From assembly GCA_031549085.1 (NCBI GenBank), contig JAVBQL010000020.1, positions 1-64,000 on the forward strand: a stretch of 64,000 nucleotides of DNA, given 5' to 3'. The notes beneath the pieces are model-generated. The model did no database searches, had not been told where the DNA came from, and worked only from the letters and a program-made list of their open reading frames with translations. This DNA is from JAVBQL01 sp031549085 (GTDB lineage: Bacteria > Spirochaetota > GWE2-31-10 > MWDO01). Each line of letters starts with the position of its first letter. The stretch's first letter is position 1. This document shows, in pieces, positions 53,607 through 63,587 of the stretch. The translations under genes and the position numbers were made by a program.

Positions 53607-56600
53607 TTGAAAAATAGATTTTTAACTAAAGGAATATGGCTTTTTGTCATAATTATTATATCTACTGTTTTTTTTACTACATGTGAAAACCCAACAAATG
53701 CATTTTTGGGAACAGGGAACCCAGCAGATACAGAACCTCCAAAACTTTCAATAACTTCGCATAAAGATAGAGACTTGGTAAGCGGAGATATAGTTATCTC
53801 AGGTATTGCAACAGATGATATTCTTATTAAAGAGGTAAGATTATACTCATATATAGATAATGCAAGACAACTATTGCAAACAACAACAGTTGGTTGGGAT
53901 CATGCATGGTCATTCCTATTAAATACAAGAGTGTTTGCAGATGGAACAAACATATTTGTTGTAGAGGCTATTGATGTTGCAACGCCTTCAAACCTTGCAG
54001 CAGAAAATCTTATATTAAGATTGGATAACTATGGTCCAACAGTTGTAATTAATAGTCCAAACAATTCGACTGGCACACAGATGGGGCCTTTTTCTGTTGA
54101 TCTTACATTGGTAAGTGTTAGGAACACCACTGAAGTAGAGTGGGAAGTATATGCAAAAAATGATGAGTCCATAAAAATTTCTGGAACACGTTCAAATAGT
54201 GGAGTGGCTCTAGCTACCCCAGATAAATTTGGATACTCATTTATATTATCAGAGATTGTAGAAATATCTGGCAAAGTTGGCCCTGTCTATCCTGATGGAT
54301 TTTTTGTGGGAGATATTGTTTTAAGAGTAAGAGCTAAAGATGATAAGGACAGATATTCGAAAGAGTGGACTGAGAAAGTAGTTGCTTTAAATTTTGACTC
54401 ATACAAACCAGTTGTTTATATTAGCACACCGGTTGCAACAACTTCTGGAACGGCGAATACATATGGGGGCTCTGGAATAACTGCAACTGGGATGGTAACA
54501 AGTGACGCTCAATTGAAAGAACTTATTTTAGAGTTATCTTTCGCTAGTTCATCTACACACTATGATGTAACAATAGATCTATCAGCGGACTCTTCTCCTG
54601 TAGAATTTAGATATCTTATAAGTGAAAAGTTGGGGGCACCAGGTTCACCTATTGAAGATGGTACCTACAAAGTGAGAGGAAAAGCTTTTACAATGGGCGG
54701 AGTTGAGAGTGTATATACTCCATATTACTATTTTACGATAGACTCAAACTATCCTTCAGTTACTTTCTCAAATCCTCAAGGAGGCTCTTGGGATAAGGGA
54801 GATGTGACTGTAATGGGGAATGCTACCGTTGGAGGAGGTGGAACTCTCTCCTCTGTTGCATATAGTATTAATAATGCAAACGGTCCTTGGACACCTCTAT
54901 CTCTAGGAGCTGGAGGTTCATTCTCTATTTTGGTTAATGGTGGGACTCTTATTAAGAGTGAGGTTATTGTCTATGTAAAGGCAATGAGGGGATCTGACTC
55001 AACAACAGGAGTATTGATATTTAATATTGATAATATAAGTCCAATAGTTAAAATACTGAAGCCAGGAACATCCGACACAGGTTTAAATCAAGTAATTACT
55101 GTTGAAGGGACAGCATCTGACACTGCTGATAGTCTTGGAGCAAAAGGAACAGTTAATAGTATAAAAGCAGAAATAAAGAGGGCAGGAGATCTAAACTTTA
55201 GTGATCTTGTTGGTGTTACAATAAATGGAACAGAGAATTGGTATTTTAATTTTGATACAAGTTCATATGGTATAAATGGGAATGAGGATGTAACAATTAG
55301 AATTACTGGAACTGATCGTGTTGGAAACAGCAGCAGTGTTACTCAAGTTCTACATATAAATCAATTGGCAGATATTCCTTGGGTTGCGATAGATGAGACA
55401 AGCTTGTCTAATGGCAATGATAAATTATATGGGCTAATAACAGTAACAGGAGGCTCATTTGATGATGATGGAGTTAGGGCTGTATATACTAAAGTTGTGC
55501 CATTAGGTGCTGATGTACTAGCTCATAGCTATACCACAGGATGGAGTGATAGTGATACATATAAGTGGGAGAGAGCAAGTGGCACAACAGAGTGGTCAGC
55601 TAGAATAAATTGTGTTAATTATGCTCAAGGAGATCATATTTTATATGCATGTGCTTTAGATATAAATGGCAAAGAATCATATTTTAGAAATGATATATCT
55701 TATAGATCACTTGGACCGGCTCCAGCTAACAAGCCTAGCCGTGACAAAGTTCCTTTTAGAGTAGATCCAAATAAACCAGTAGTTAGTTTTTATCTTGAAC
55801 CGCCAACATCTAGTTCTGCGCCTCTTGAAAAAGATCATACTGTCTATGTTAAAACTAACTCTATACTATATGGTAAAGCAACAAAAACCAATGGAGTTAT
55901 TCAGAAGCTAGAGTTTATAATATCTGGAACAAATAGAATTGGTGGAGGAGCTCTGCCATTGTCCTATGCAATTGATAGTAATAGTGCACCTGTTGGAAGT
56001 GGGATAACAATAAGTGGAATGGGAACAGCAACAGTTAGCTTTACTTATACAGTTGCAACATCAATGTTTGCTGATGGTGATGTAGATATTTTGGTAAGAG
56101 CCACCGATGATGGAAAAAAGATAGATGGACAATCAGTTATATTCCAAGTTGATACTGTTGTTCCTATAGTAAAACTTATACAGCCTCTTGCAGGACATGT
56201 TCAGTTAAGCCAATATTTCGTTCTATCTGGTTCATCAGAAGATGCCCCTCCATCTAGTGGATTGCTTAACACAGATGGTAAAGTGGTTTTTACACACACT
56301 AATACAGGAGAATCGTTTACATATATTACACCAATTCCAAGCCCTGTAAATGAGTGGACATTCAATGATCCTCTACAATCGAGCGTTAAAGATGGTCTAT
56401 ACACAATAACATTTACACAAGCAGATCGGGCAGGAAACTCGTCATCAACAAGTGTTACTAATGTTAGATTGGCTAGATATCCAGCATATATTAATACTGG
56501 GGCTATAAATGGAGATACACTTCGAAATGGTGTATCAATCAAAAGAAATTCTACATATACTTTTAATCTTAAAGAAGATTCTGTTAATGATCAATATCCA

Positions 56601-59600
56601 GGCTTTAAAGAGATGAAAGTCTATCTATATGATCAAAATACTATTACAAATTATAGTGATTCAAGCCTTGTTCTATTGAACACAAAAACATGGACACAAC
56701 CTAATACAGACACCAGTGCTACTCATGAGTTTACATATAATTATACAAGCTCACCCTCCTCCCCTCCAAAATATTTGATAGTAGAACTAACAGATAGGGC
56801 GGGCTATACAGCTAAAAAAGCCTATGATGTAAAGGTAGACTTTGTAGACCCTGTACATCAATTTAAACTTACATCAGTTAAAGGGACACAGCCTCCAACA
56901 ACAGTAATGCTTAACAATGGAAGTGGGGCTGGATATAGCAGCAGTTTATGGATTAAATTAGATGCAATAGATAAAGATGGGGTTATTGCTCCGGGAATTA
57001 ATGATCAGGACATGAGTGCTGCACAGATCTCTGTTGCACTTAGTTCTTATGCAACAGATCCTGCTGCAGATGCCTATACAACTATTAGAATGGGGGACTA
57101 CTTTAAGAGGGATACGAAAGTTTACCATCAAAATGTTACTGGTGATACAAACTATTATCTTCACTATAAGATCCCAGATCCTGCAGGAAATATTGCTAAA
57201 GGATATATAATATTAAAGAGAGAAACAAATCTTCCACAATTTAATTCTGTTCTTATTAATGGAGATACATACTCAAGCGCCACATTAGAGGAGACTATTG
57301 CTGGAACTAAACAACCAAAAACTATCTGGACTAAGAGTTTAAATATAACAGGAACAATTACTGTCCCTTCAGGGAACACATTGTCATCTGTGATTTTCTC
57401 AAAATTGGAATTCAATAGAGCAGATCACATAAATGATATTGCTACTGATAGCAGCGGAAATGTTGCAACAGGAAATAATTTTTCATATACAATTCCAGCT
57501 ATCAGTGATACAGAGGGAAATGTTCATACAATTACTGCACTTGCAACATTAAATAATAATGTCAACTGGGATCAAACCATCGCATTTATATATGACAATG
57601 TTCCTCCAGTAATAAATAGTCTTAAGATAAAAGAGATCCCTAACAGTAATGATGGAAGGGTATTTACATTAGATAGCAATAGAGTCCCTACAACAGTGGT
57701 TGCAGAATTAGATTCACAAAATGCTAGGATTTCAGGAAAAGTGCGTATTTTTGGAACATTCAGTGATAATTTGGGAGCAAAACAACCTGTATCAGATTTC
57801 AAATTGACTGTAAGTATTGATGGTACTGACTACCTTGTTCCTTCTCTAAATATAGAGAAAGACCCTAGCGATAGTGATAAAAAATCATTCACATTCTACT
57901 TTGATTATGATTCAGCACTCTTTGGTTCTGTTAAAAAAGATGTTCAGGTAAGAGTGAAATTAGCAGATAAGGCAAAAAATGAGGCAACACCAAAAGCACT
58001 TAAAGTTAATATCGCTCCATATCTTCTATCGATTACAACAAATAGTGCTGTACAAGATGTAAGAAAATATAAGCAAAGTACAGACTCTTGGGAAAATATT
58101 AATGATAATATGAGATACTCATATAGAATTGATAGTGGGAGCATAACTGTAAAGGGCTTTAACCTATATAGCCCTAGTTTTGTCCTAACATATGTTAGGG
58201 ATGTTGATTCTGCTACAAGGACAATAACACCTACTACAAGAACAGATACCAGTATAACATTTAATCCGAGACCAGACTCGTTAACATATGATAGTAATTT
58301 GAAGAGTGGATATTTCTATATAACAACTGGAGCAGAGGCTTTAGAGACAAACAAAAAAGTTCTATATATATTTGATAACTATGGTGCAACTTCATATGAT
58401 ATGTTCGCAGATGAGCAGGACATGGTGATAGATCCATACAAAAATAGTGATAATCCTCTTGCAGTATTTGTATTGCAGAAACACTATCAAAATAATACTG
58501 CTCATCAAATTAAATCTAGATATTATCGTAGAGATAATTTTGCTTCTGGAGCGCAATCACAAATACAAGGTTCAGGTCTATATAGAGGCTACGAAACAGA
58601 TGTTGGCACTTTTTTAACTCTTGATGGGAACACAGATGGAGTTCTTGGTGTTGGCAAGGCCGGCTATAATTATATAACTCATGGATTTAATAGATATTGG
58701 TTTACAACAATAGCAAGAGACCCCTATTATACAACTGCTCTTCAAGTAAGTAATGGACAAAAAGACTCTGTTTATTATTTATACACATCTGATACAGAAA
58801 ATATTGCTGGCAGTACGAGAGGAGCATTCGTATCTGGAAGTAGAGATTATTGGAATAGAATGGGAGACAACCCTTATAATTTTGCTGATAGTAATAACAA
58901 ATATACAATAGCAGAGTTTAGCTGGTATGCGGACACAAATACTCCTATATTTATGCCAGTAAATGACTGGTGGGATGCCGCTGATGGAACTCCTAGCCCA
59001 AGTTTGGGGGTAGGTAAGACCAAATTTTTAAGAAATGCTTGGAGAACAGGTGCTGTTGACTGGAATAATACTAATGGCACTGGAACAGATGATGGAACTC
59101 TTAGTAAAGACTGGTCCACTGTATGGGGGGACGTGGTTGCATATAAAGATAATATTTATACAGCTGGATATAATGCATCTTTATTGAAGACTACATATAG
59201 GAGAATTAAAAATCAAAATACAAACTCGCCTAAATATCCAGAAGTTAATCCGTTAGATCTTGGTTTTGCTGGAGAACAACCAACAATAGCTGTTGATCCA
59301 AGAAAGGCTGGAAATGCATCAACAGAGAATAGTGCCGCTTATATTGTTGGGGTGGATAATAGTAATAATGGAGCGGTGAAGCTTGCAAAGGTAACAAATG
59401 ATTTGCTTGCTACAAGCAACTCAGAAAATGTAACTGTTCTTGGTAGTTCTGGAGGCTATCCATCTATAGCAATTAGTGATGTAGGAATAATTCATCTTGT
59501 TTATCAAGATATTGGAGAGGGGACTATAAAATATACAAGATTTTCTGCAGATAATTGGAGTAGTATTCCTACAGAAAATTCTCCATCATATTTCTCAAAT

Positions 59601-59897
59601 TATACAGTAACTCTCGATAATGTGGGTTCTCCAGGATATTTCTCCCATATTACTTTAGATAGTAGTGGAATGCCAATAATCACATATCTTACTATTGCGG
59701 AGGTTGGAACACCAAGTGCTGTAAAGATTGCTCGTGCTGTTGCAGATCCAACCAATGCTGATAATTGGGAGATCGTAACTGTTCCAATGAAGAACAACAT
59801 CTCTCTAATAAAAGTTAGAGGCTATAGCTGGAATGGAAAGATGATTGGAGCTGCAAAATCTACATATCCAGAGGTATTTAGAGAGTACAATAAATAG
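53607..59897 (+). CDS. Giant Ig-like repeat lipoprotein, paralogue of 47260
   Basis: The protein of about 2096 residues starts at TTG 53607, six bases after a perfect AGGAGG. Its lipoprotein signal ends VFFTTC, followed by NPTNAFLGTGNPADTEPPKL, closely matching the linker of the upstream paralogue. About twelve Ig-like domains (VSGDIVISGIATDDILIKEV; ISPIVKILKPGTSDTG; NVPPVINSLKIKEI) are followed by a TIG-like domain (SITVKGFNLYSPSFVLTYV) and a propeller-like C-terminal 450 residues containing DLGFAGEQPTIAVDPRKAGN. It forms an operon-like pair with 47260-53472 and ends at a strong terminator. Confidence 0.85.
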   Translation: MKNRFLTKGIWLFVIIIISTVFFTTCENPTNAFLGTGNPADTEPPKLSITSHKDRDLVSGDIVISGIATDDILIKEVRLYSYIDNARQLLQTTTVGWDHAWSFLLNTRVFADGTNIFVVEAIDVATPSNLAAENLILRLDNYGPTVVINSPNNSTGTQMGPFSVDLTLVSVRNTTEVEWEVYAKNDESIKISGTRSNSGVALATPDKFGYSFILSEIVEISGKVGPVYPDGFFVGDIVLRVRAKDDKDRYSKEWTEKVVALNFDSYKPVVYISTPVATTSGTANTYGGSGITATGMVTSDAQLKELILELSFASSSTHYDVTIDLSADSSPVEFRYLISEKLGAPGSPIEDGTYKVRGKAFTMGGVESVYTPYYYFTIDSNYPSVTFSNPQGGSWDKGDVTVMGNATVGGGGTLSSVAYSINNANGPWTPLSLGAGGSFSILVNGGTLIKSEVIVYVKAMRGSDSTTGVLIFNIDNISPIVKILKPGTSDTGLNQVITVEGTASDTADSLGAKGTVNSIKAEIKRAGDLNFSDLVGVTINGTENWYFNFDTSSYGINGNEDVTIRITGTDRVGNSSSVTQVLHINQLADIPWVAIDETSLSNGNDKLYGLITVTGGSFDDDGVRAVYTKVVPLGADVLAHSYTTGWSDSDTYKWERASGTTEWSARINCVNYAQGDHILYACALDINGKESYFRNDISYRSLGPAPANKPSRDKVPFRVDPNKPVVSFYLEPPTSSSAPLEKDHTVYVKTNSILYGKATKTNGVIQKLEFIISGTNRIGGGALPLSYAIDSNSAPVGSGITISGMGTATVSFTYTVATSMFADGDVDILVRATDDGKKIDGQSVIFQVDTVVPIVKLIQPLAGHVQLSQYFVLSGSSEDAPPSSGLLNTDGKVVFTHTNTGESFTYITPIPSPVNEWTFNDPLQSSVKDGLYTITFTQADRAGNSSSTSVTNVRLARYPAYINTGAINGDTLRNGVSIKRNSTYTFNLKEDSVNDQYPGFKEMKVYLYDQNTITNYSDSSLVLLNTKTWTQPNTDTSATHEFTYNYTSSPSSPPKYLIVELTDRAGYTAKKAYDVKVDFVDPVHQFKLTSVKGTQPPTTVMLNNGSGAGYSSSLWIKLDAIDKDGVIAPGINDQDMSAAQISVALSSYATDPAADAYTTIRMGDYFKRDTKVYHQNVTGDTNYYLHYKIPDPAGNIAKGYIILKRETNLPQFNSVLINGDTYSSATLEETIAGTKQPKTIWTKSLNITGTITVPSGNTLSSVIFSKLEFNRADHINDIATDSSGNVATGNNFSYTIPAISDTEGNVHTITALATLNNNVNWDQTIAFIYDNVPPVINSLKIKEIPNSNDGRVFTLDSNRVPTTVVAELDSQNARISGKVRIFGTFSDNLGAKQPVSDFKLTVSIDGTDYLVPSLNIEKDPSDSDKKSFTFYFDYDSALFGSVKKDVQVRVKLADKAKNEATPKALKVNIAPYLLSITTNSAVQDVRKYKQSTDSWENINDNMRYSYRIDSGSITVKGFNLYSPSFVLTYVRDVDSATRTITPTTRTDTSITFNPRPDSLTYDSNLKSGYFYITTGAEALETNKKVLYIFDNYGATSYDMFADEQDMVIDPYKNSDNPLAVFVLQKHYQNNTAHQIKSRYYRRDNFASGAQSQIQGSGLYRGYETDVGTFLTLDGNTDGVLGVGKAGYNYITHGFNRYWFTTIARDPYYTTALQVSNGQKDSVYYLYTSDTENIAGSTRGAFVSGSRDYWNRMGDNPYNFADSNNKYTIAEFSWYADTNTPIFMPVNDWWDAADGTPSPSLGVGKTKFLRNAWRTGAVDWNNTNGTGTDDGTLSKDWSTVWGDVVAYKDNIYTAGYNASLLKTTYRRIKNQNTNSPKYPEVNPLDLGFAGEQPTIAVDPRKAGNASTENSAAYIVGVDNSNNGAVKLAKVTNDLLATSNSENVTVLGSSGGYPSIAISDVGIIHLVYQDIGEGTIKYTRFSADNWSSIPTENSPSYFSNYTVTLDNVGSPGYFSHITLDSSGMPIITYLTIAEVGTPSAVKIARAVADPTNADNWEIVTVPMKNNISLIKVRGYSWNGKMIGAAKSTYPEVFREYNK

Positions 59898-59911
59898 AGA
59901 AATAATAATTT

Positions 59912-59942
59912 AAGCTCTCTTTGAAAAAAGAGAGCTTTTATT
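59912..59942 (+). terminator. Terminator of the giant Ig gene pair
   Basis: AAGCTCTCTT and AAGAGAGCTT form a 10-bp stem followed by a T-rich stretch, 15 bases after the stop codon. Confidence 0.85.
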
Positions 59943-60094
59943 ATATTGTTATAGACTCTATAAGATTGCATCTAATAGAAGTTCATAAATTATATTTTTA
60001 AAATAGATAAATATTTCAATCTTGTTTACAAGATATTTTATATATGATAAAATTAATAGTATAAAATAGTAGATTTTAAAAAAAGGAGTTTTAT

Positions 60095-60682
60095 ATGAAT
60101 ATCATTTTAAAGAATAAAATTGTTTTCAGAAATATGTTTTTATTTTTTTTATTAATAATTCCATTTAATAATATATATAGCAAAGAGTCAAATGAAGTGC
60201 TGCTTCCAACAGGACAAACGGTTAAAGTAACAGATGTATATTACTATCCTAATAATGATGTCTATTTTATCTCTTGTATGTATGGTGAGGCAGCCAATAT
60301 AATATTGCCAGATGGACAAACTGTAAAAGCAAAGTATGTTACTTTTTATGAAGATGGGGCTATACTAGCATTTACCTTGATTGATGGGCAAGAGTTAAAA
60401 ATAAGATTTCCTAATGGAGATTTTGTAAAAACTACTGAAGTAAGATATAAACGAGATAAAACACCACTAATAGTTAAAGAAGATGATAATATCTACTCTG
60501 TATTTTTACCAGATGGTAGGATTGTAAAGGCACAATCTGTTTTTTATGATGAAAATGGAACATTAAAGATGGTGACTTTAGCTGATGAGGAGAGTATTAT
60601 CTTAAAAATTAAAGGCAAAGAGATAAAAGCACGTCAAAAAATAGAGTTTAATGATAATGGAACAGTGAAATTTGCTAAATAA
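60095..60682 (+). CDS. 'LPDGQ'-family exported protein, short form
   Basis: The 195-residue protein has a signal peptide (about residues 14-30, FRNMFLFFLLIIPFNNIYS) and four repeats with the clearest form of the family motif: LPTGQTVKVTDVYYYPNNDV, LPDGQTVKAKYVTFYEDGAI, FPNGDFVKTTEVRYKRDK and LPDGRIVKAQSVFYDENGTL. AAGGAG lies seven bases before the ATG. It is followed after about 120 bases by a longer paralogue, probably in the same transcript, with an 8-bp hairpin AAATAGGT/ACCTATTT (60730-60750) between them. Function is unknown. Confidence 0.82.
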   Translation: MNIILKNKIVFRNMFLFFLLIIPFNNIYSKESNEVLLPTGQTVKVTDVYYYPNNDVYFISCMYGEAANIILPDGQTVKAKYVTFYEDGAILAFTLIDGQELKIRFPNGDFVKTTEVRYKRDKTPLIVKEDDNIYSVFLPDGRIVKAQSVFYDENGTLKMVTLADEESIILKIKGKEIKARQKIEFNDNGTVKFAK

Positions 60683-60803
60683 TTTTTTTGCTATATTTAA
60701 AAATATATGTTAGGATTTATTGGATAAAAAAATAGGTCATATACCTATTTAAATTTGTTTTTAAATTATAAAAAGTAGAATCTAATAAGATTTGGAGGTT
60801 CTT

Positions 60804-61754
60804 ATGAAAAATGTATTTGTTATTATGATTTTTCTCTTTGTTTGTTCAACCACTCTATTTTCTCAACAAAAGATTTTAACTATTACGCTTTCAGATGGTC
60901 AAGTTATAAAAGTTACATATGTTGGTTACAATCAAGATAATGGCGCAGTAAAAGAGTATCAAGTAGCACCTGGACAAAGCGCTAACCTTACACTTCCAAA
61001 TGGCCAAGTAACAAAAGTTAAAGATGTAAGATACTATCATACTGGGGAACTTGAGTATGCTAGATTTTTTAAAGTCGAACCGATAAAACTTCAAGATGGA
61101 CAGCTTGTAAAGGCGACAGAGATAAGATTTTTTCTAAATGGAAATATTGACTATATAGAATTTAATCACCCAATAGTATTGCCTAATAAACAGAAAGTAA
61201 AAGTTTTTAGAGTAAAAAACGATTATAATGGGGTACTTGATGGATTTGTACTACCAGAAAAAGTAATCATTACTATTCCTAATGGACAGAAAATACCAGC
61301 AACTTTTGTTAGCTTTTATAGTGGTTCTGATGCAATCAAAGATGTGGAGCTGGATTCATCTACATTAATAAAGCTTCCAGATGGTCAAAATGTTAGTCTT
61401 AGTTCAATATCATTTTTTGAAGATGGTACTATAAAATCAGTGAAAACGTTAAGCTCAACTAGTGCAGAGATAAATGTTAAACTGCCAAATGGAGTTGTTG
61501 TTCCTTCAACTGAAGTTACATATTATCAAGGAGGGGTGATTGAAGGTGTTATCTTTGCAAAAAAAACAAAAATCGAACTTGCTCCCGGTATTACTCCATA
61601 TGTTAAAATTCTATACTACTATAATACTGCAAAGGTGAAAGAGGCTGTTCTTGATTCTAAAGAGGAAGTACATTTGACAATAAACAATAAACCAATTGTA
61701 GCAACATATAGAATATTCTTTGATGAGATTGGAAATATTACAGATGCTGAATAG
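60804..61754 (+). CDS. 'LPDGQ'-family exported protein
   Basis: The 316-residue protein starts at ATG 60804 after GGAGG (the frame could open at TTG 60792, inside the ribosome binding site). A signal peptide (MKNVFVIMIFLFVCSTTLFS) is followed by about seven repeats such as LSDGQVIKVTYVGYNQDNGA, LPNGQVTKVKDVRYYHTGEL, LPDGQNVSLSSISFFEDGTI and LPNGVVVPSTEVTYYQGGVI. Each repeat ends in V/I-x-L/F-x(3-5), giving a period of about 38 residues. A beta-solenoid or beta-hairpin array is likely. Terminator at 61783-61833. Confidence 0.82.
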   Translation: MKNVFVIMIFLFVCSTTLFSQQKILTITLSDGQVIKVTYVGYNQDNGAVKEYQVAPGQSANLTLPNGQVTKVKDVRYYHTGELEYARFFKVEPIKLQDGQLVKATEIRFFLNGNIDYIEFNHPIVLPNKQKVKVFRVKNDYNGVLDGFVLPEKVIITIPNGQKIPATFVSFYSGSDAIKDVELDSSTLIKLPDGQNVSLSSISFFEDGTIKSVKTLSSTSAEINVKLPNGVVVPSTEVTYYQGGVIEGVIFAKKTKIELAPGITPYVKILYYYNTAKVKEAVLDSKEEVHLTINNKPIVATYRIFFDEIGNITDAE

Positions 61755-61782
61755 TATTTTTTGATAAGTAATTAATAAAATT

Positions 61783-61833
61783 AAATATAGATAGAGATTA
61801 AATAATCATTTTTTTCTCTATCTATATTTTTTT
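61783..61833 (+). terminator. Terminator of the 60095-61754 pair
   Basis: AAATATAGATAGAG (61783-61796) is perfectly complementary to 61816-61829 and is followed by a T run. Confidence 0.9.
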
Positions 61834-62105
61834 ATTGTAACTAAAAAAAATCTTCTTTTTTTATAGAAAATGTTTTTAATATTTTATTCCGTTTTTATAA
61901 TTGATATATGCGTTTTTAATTCATTAAACCTAATAGCATAATAACCTTATAGATCTCACATTGTTAAAAATCGAGTATTATAATAATAAATTAAAATTTA
62001 TTTGCTCTGGCCGTATATAAGTGAACTGTTTTTTATTATTAAGCAATATAATTTGTTATATAAATTATAATTTACGATAAATTTTATTAATTGTAAAAAA
62101 AGAAC
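61834..62105. other. AT-rich intergenic stretch
   Basis: No gene or convincing structure seen between the terminator and the promoter of the next WG gene. Confidence 0.4.
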
Positions 62106-62134
62106 TTGATATTATCCCCTTTATCCCTTATAAT
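62106..62134 (+). promoter_or_regulatory. Promoter placing the transcript start at an ATG
   Basis: TTGATA (62106-62111), 17-nt spacer, TATAAT (62129-62134). The ATG of the WG gene begins at 62141, exactly where transcription should start. Confidence 0.75.
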
Positions 62135-62140
62135 AATAGT

Positions 62141-63556
62141 ATGCCTATTATTTTATTTTTTGGTTTTATTTTATCTCCATTTTTTCTAAAAGAGGAGTCG
62201 TGTTCAATTACTGTTCATGAAGATAAATATGGTTATAAAGATGAAGATAATATTGAAATTATACCAGCAATATTTGATAGTGTATTCCCATTCCACAATA
62301 AGTTGTCAAGAATCCAATTTGATGGGCTGTATGGTTTTTTGAATCTAAATGGTATTGAAGTTATTCCTCCTAAATATGATTTTGCAAGTGATTTTCGCAA
62401 TGGAGTTGCAATGGTTTCTATAAAAGGTAAGAATTTTTATATAAACCAAAAAAATGAACAGCTAACAAGAGTATCAAGCTCTATAGAGATGGAAGAGGCA
62501 AAAGCAAAAATAGTGATTGATAATAAGTGGGGGGTTGCAACAGCAAATGGGAAAATTATTCTTCCTCCAGTATATGACTTTATTGGAATTTTTAATAGAG
62601 ATTTGCCACTTGAGAGTATTCGAATAAATGATAAATGGGGATTGGTAGACTATAAATACAATATTATTGCTCCTCCTAAATATGATGAAGAGATAATATT
62701 TGATAATGAAGATCTTGAAAATGATTTAATTCCTGTTAAACTAAATGGAAAGTTTGGTTATATAAATCTAAATGGAACTGAAGTCATTTCTCCAATATAT
62801 GATTTTATTGGAGATTTTTCAAGGAGTAGTGTAGAGCGTTTGAAACTTGATGAAAAATGGGGGCTAATTAATAAAAAAGGGATCGCTATAACAAAGATGA
62901 TCTACCAATATATTGATCCTTTTGTTGATAATTTTGCAAATGCTACATTAAATGGAAAACAGATCTTAATAGATAAGAGTGGAAATAATATAGACATTAA
63001 TGTTTCAACAGTCAATAGAAAAAGCCCAGTTATACGAAAGTATGATAGAGTTCTCTTTTTTCAAGGAGACCATGCAAAGGTTGAGCATAATGGTTTGTGG
63101 GGTTTAATTGATGAGAATGGTTTAGAGCTAACCCCTCCGATATACCAAAAGATAGACTTTTTCTATGATAAAATCGCTATGGTAAAAAAGAGCGGATTAT
63201 GGGGATATATCGATAGTTTGGGGAAAGTGATTGCTGATGCAAAATATGAGTATGTTGAACCATTTTTTAGAGATGGATTTGCCGCAGTTAAATATAAAGG
63301 ATTGTATGGGTATATAAATAAGAGTGGAATTGAGGTTATTCCTCCAAACAAATATGAGGACGCTAGAGGTTTTGATAGTGGTTTTGCTAGAGTTAAGCTG
63401 AATGGCAAGTGGGGATTAATAAACATGAAAGGTGAGTTGATTACAAAAATAAAATATGACGGAATAGGTGAGTTTATTGGTGATTATGCCTATATTAGAT
63501 TAAATGGGAAAGCAGGAAAAATTAAAAAAAATGGAAAAGAGGTTCTCTTTCGTTAG
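62141..63556 (+). CDS. Large WG-repeat protein, probably leaderless
   Basis: The 471-residue protein has a hydrophobic N-terminus (MPIILFFGFILSPFFLKE) without the usual basic residues of a signal peptide. About ten WG repeats follow (DGLYGFLNL, DNKWGVATA, NDKWGLVDY, NGKFGYINL, DEKWGLINK, NGLWGLIDE, SGLWGYIDS, KGLYGYINK, NGKWGLINM). There is no Shine-Dalgarno sequence, and the promoter lies so that the mRNA should begin at the ATG itself. A thermonuclease gene follows 31 bases later, so the two are probably co-transcribed. It is the largest WG protein of the window. Confidence 0.85.
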   Translation: MPIILFFGFILSPFFLKEESCSITVHEDKYGYKDEDNIEIIPAIFDSVFPFHNKLSRIQFDGLYGFLNLNGIEVIPPKYDFASDFRNGVAMVSIKGKNFYINQKNEQLTRVSSSIEMEEAKAKIVIDNKWGVATANGKIILPPVYDFIGIFNRDLPLESIRINDKWGLVDYKYNIIAPPKYDEEIIFDNEDLENDLIPVKLNGKFGYINLNGTEVISPIYDFIGDFSRSSVERLKLDEKWGLINKKGIAITKMIYQYIDPFVDNFANATLNGKQILIDKSGNNIDINVSTVNRKSPVIRKYDRVLFFQGDHAKVEHNGLWGLIDENGLELTPPIYQKIDFFYDKIAMVKKSGLWGYIDSLGKVIADAKYEYVEPFFRDGFAAVKYKGLYGYINKSGIEVIPPNKYEDARGFDSGFARVKLNGKWGLINMKGELITKIKYDGIGEFIGDYAYIRLNGKAGKIKKNGKEVLFR

Positions 63557-63587
63557 ACTTTGAGTTGGCAATTAAGGGATTGAAATA

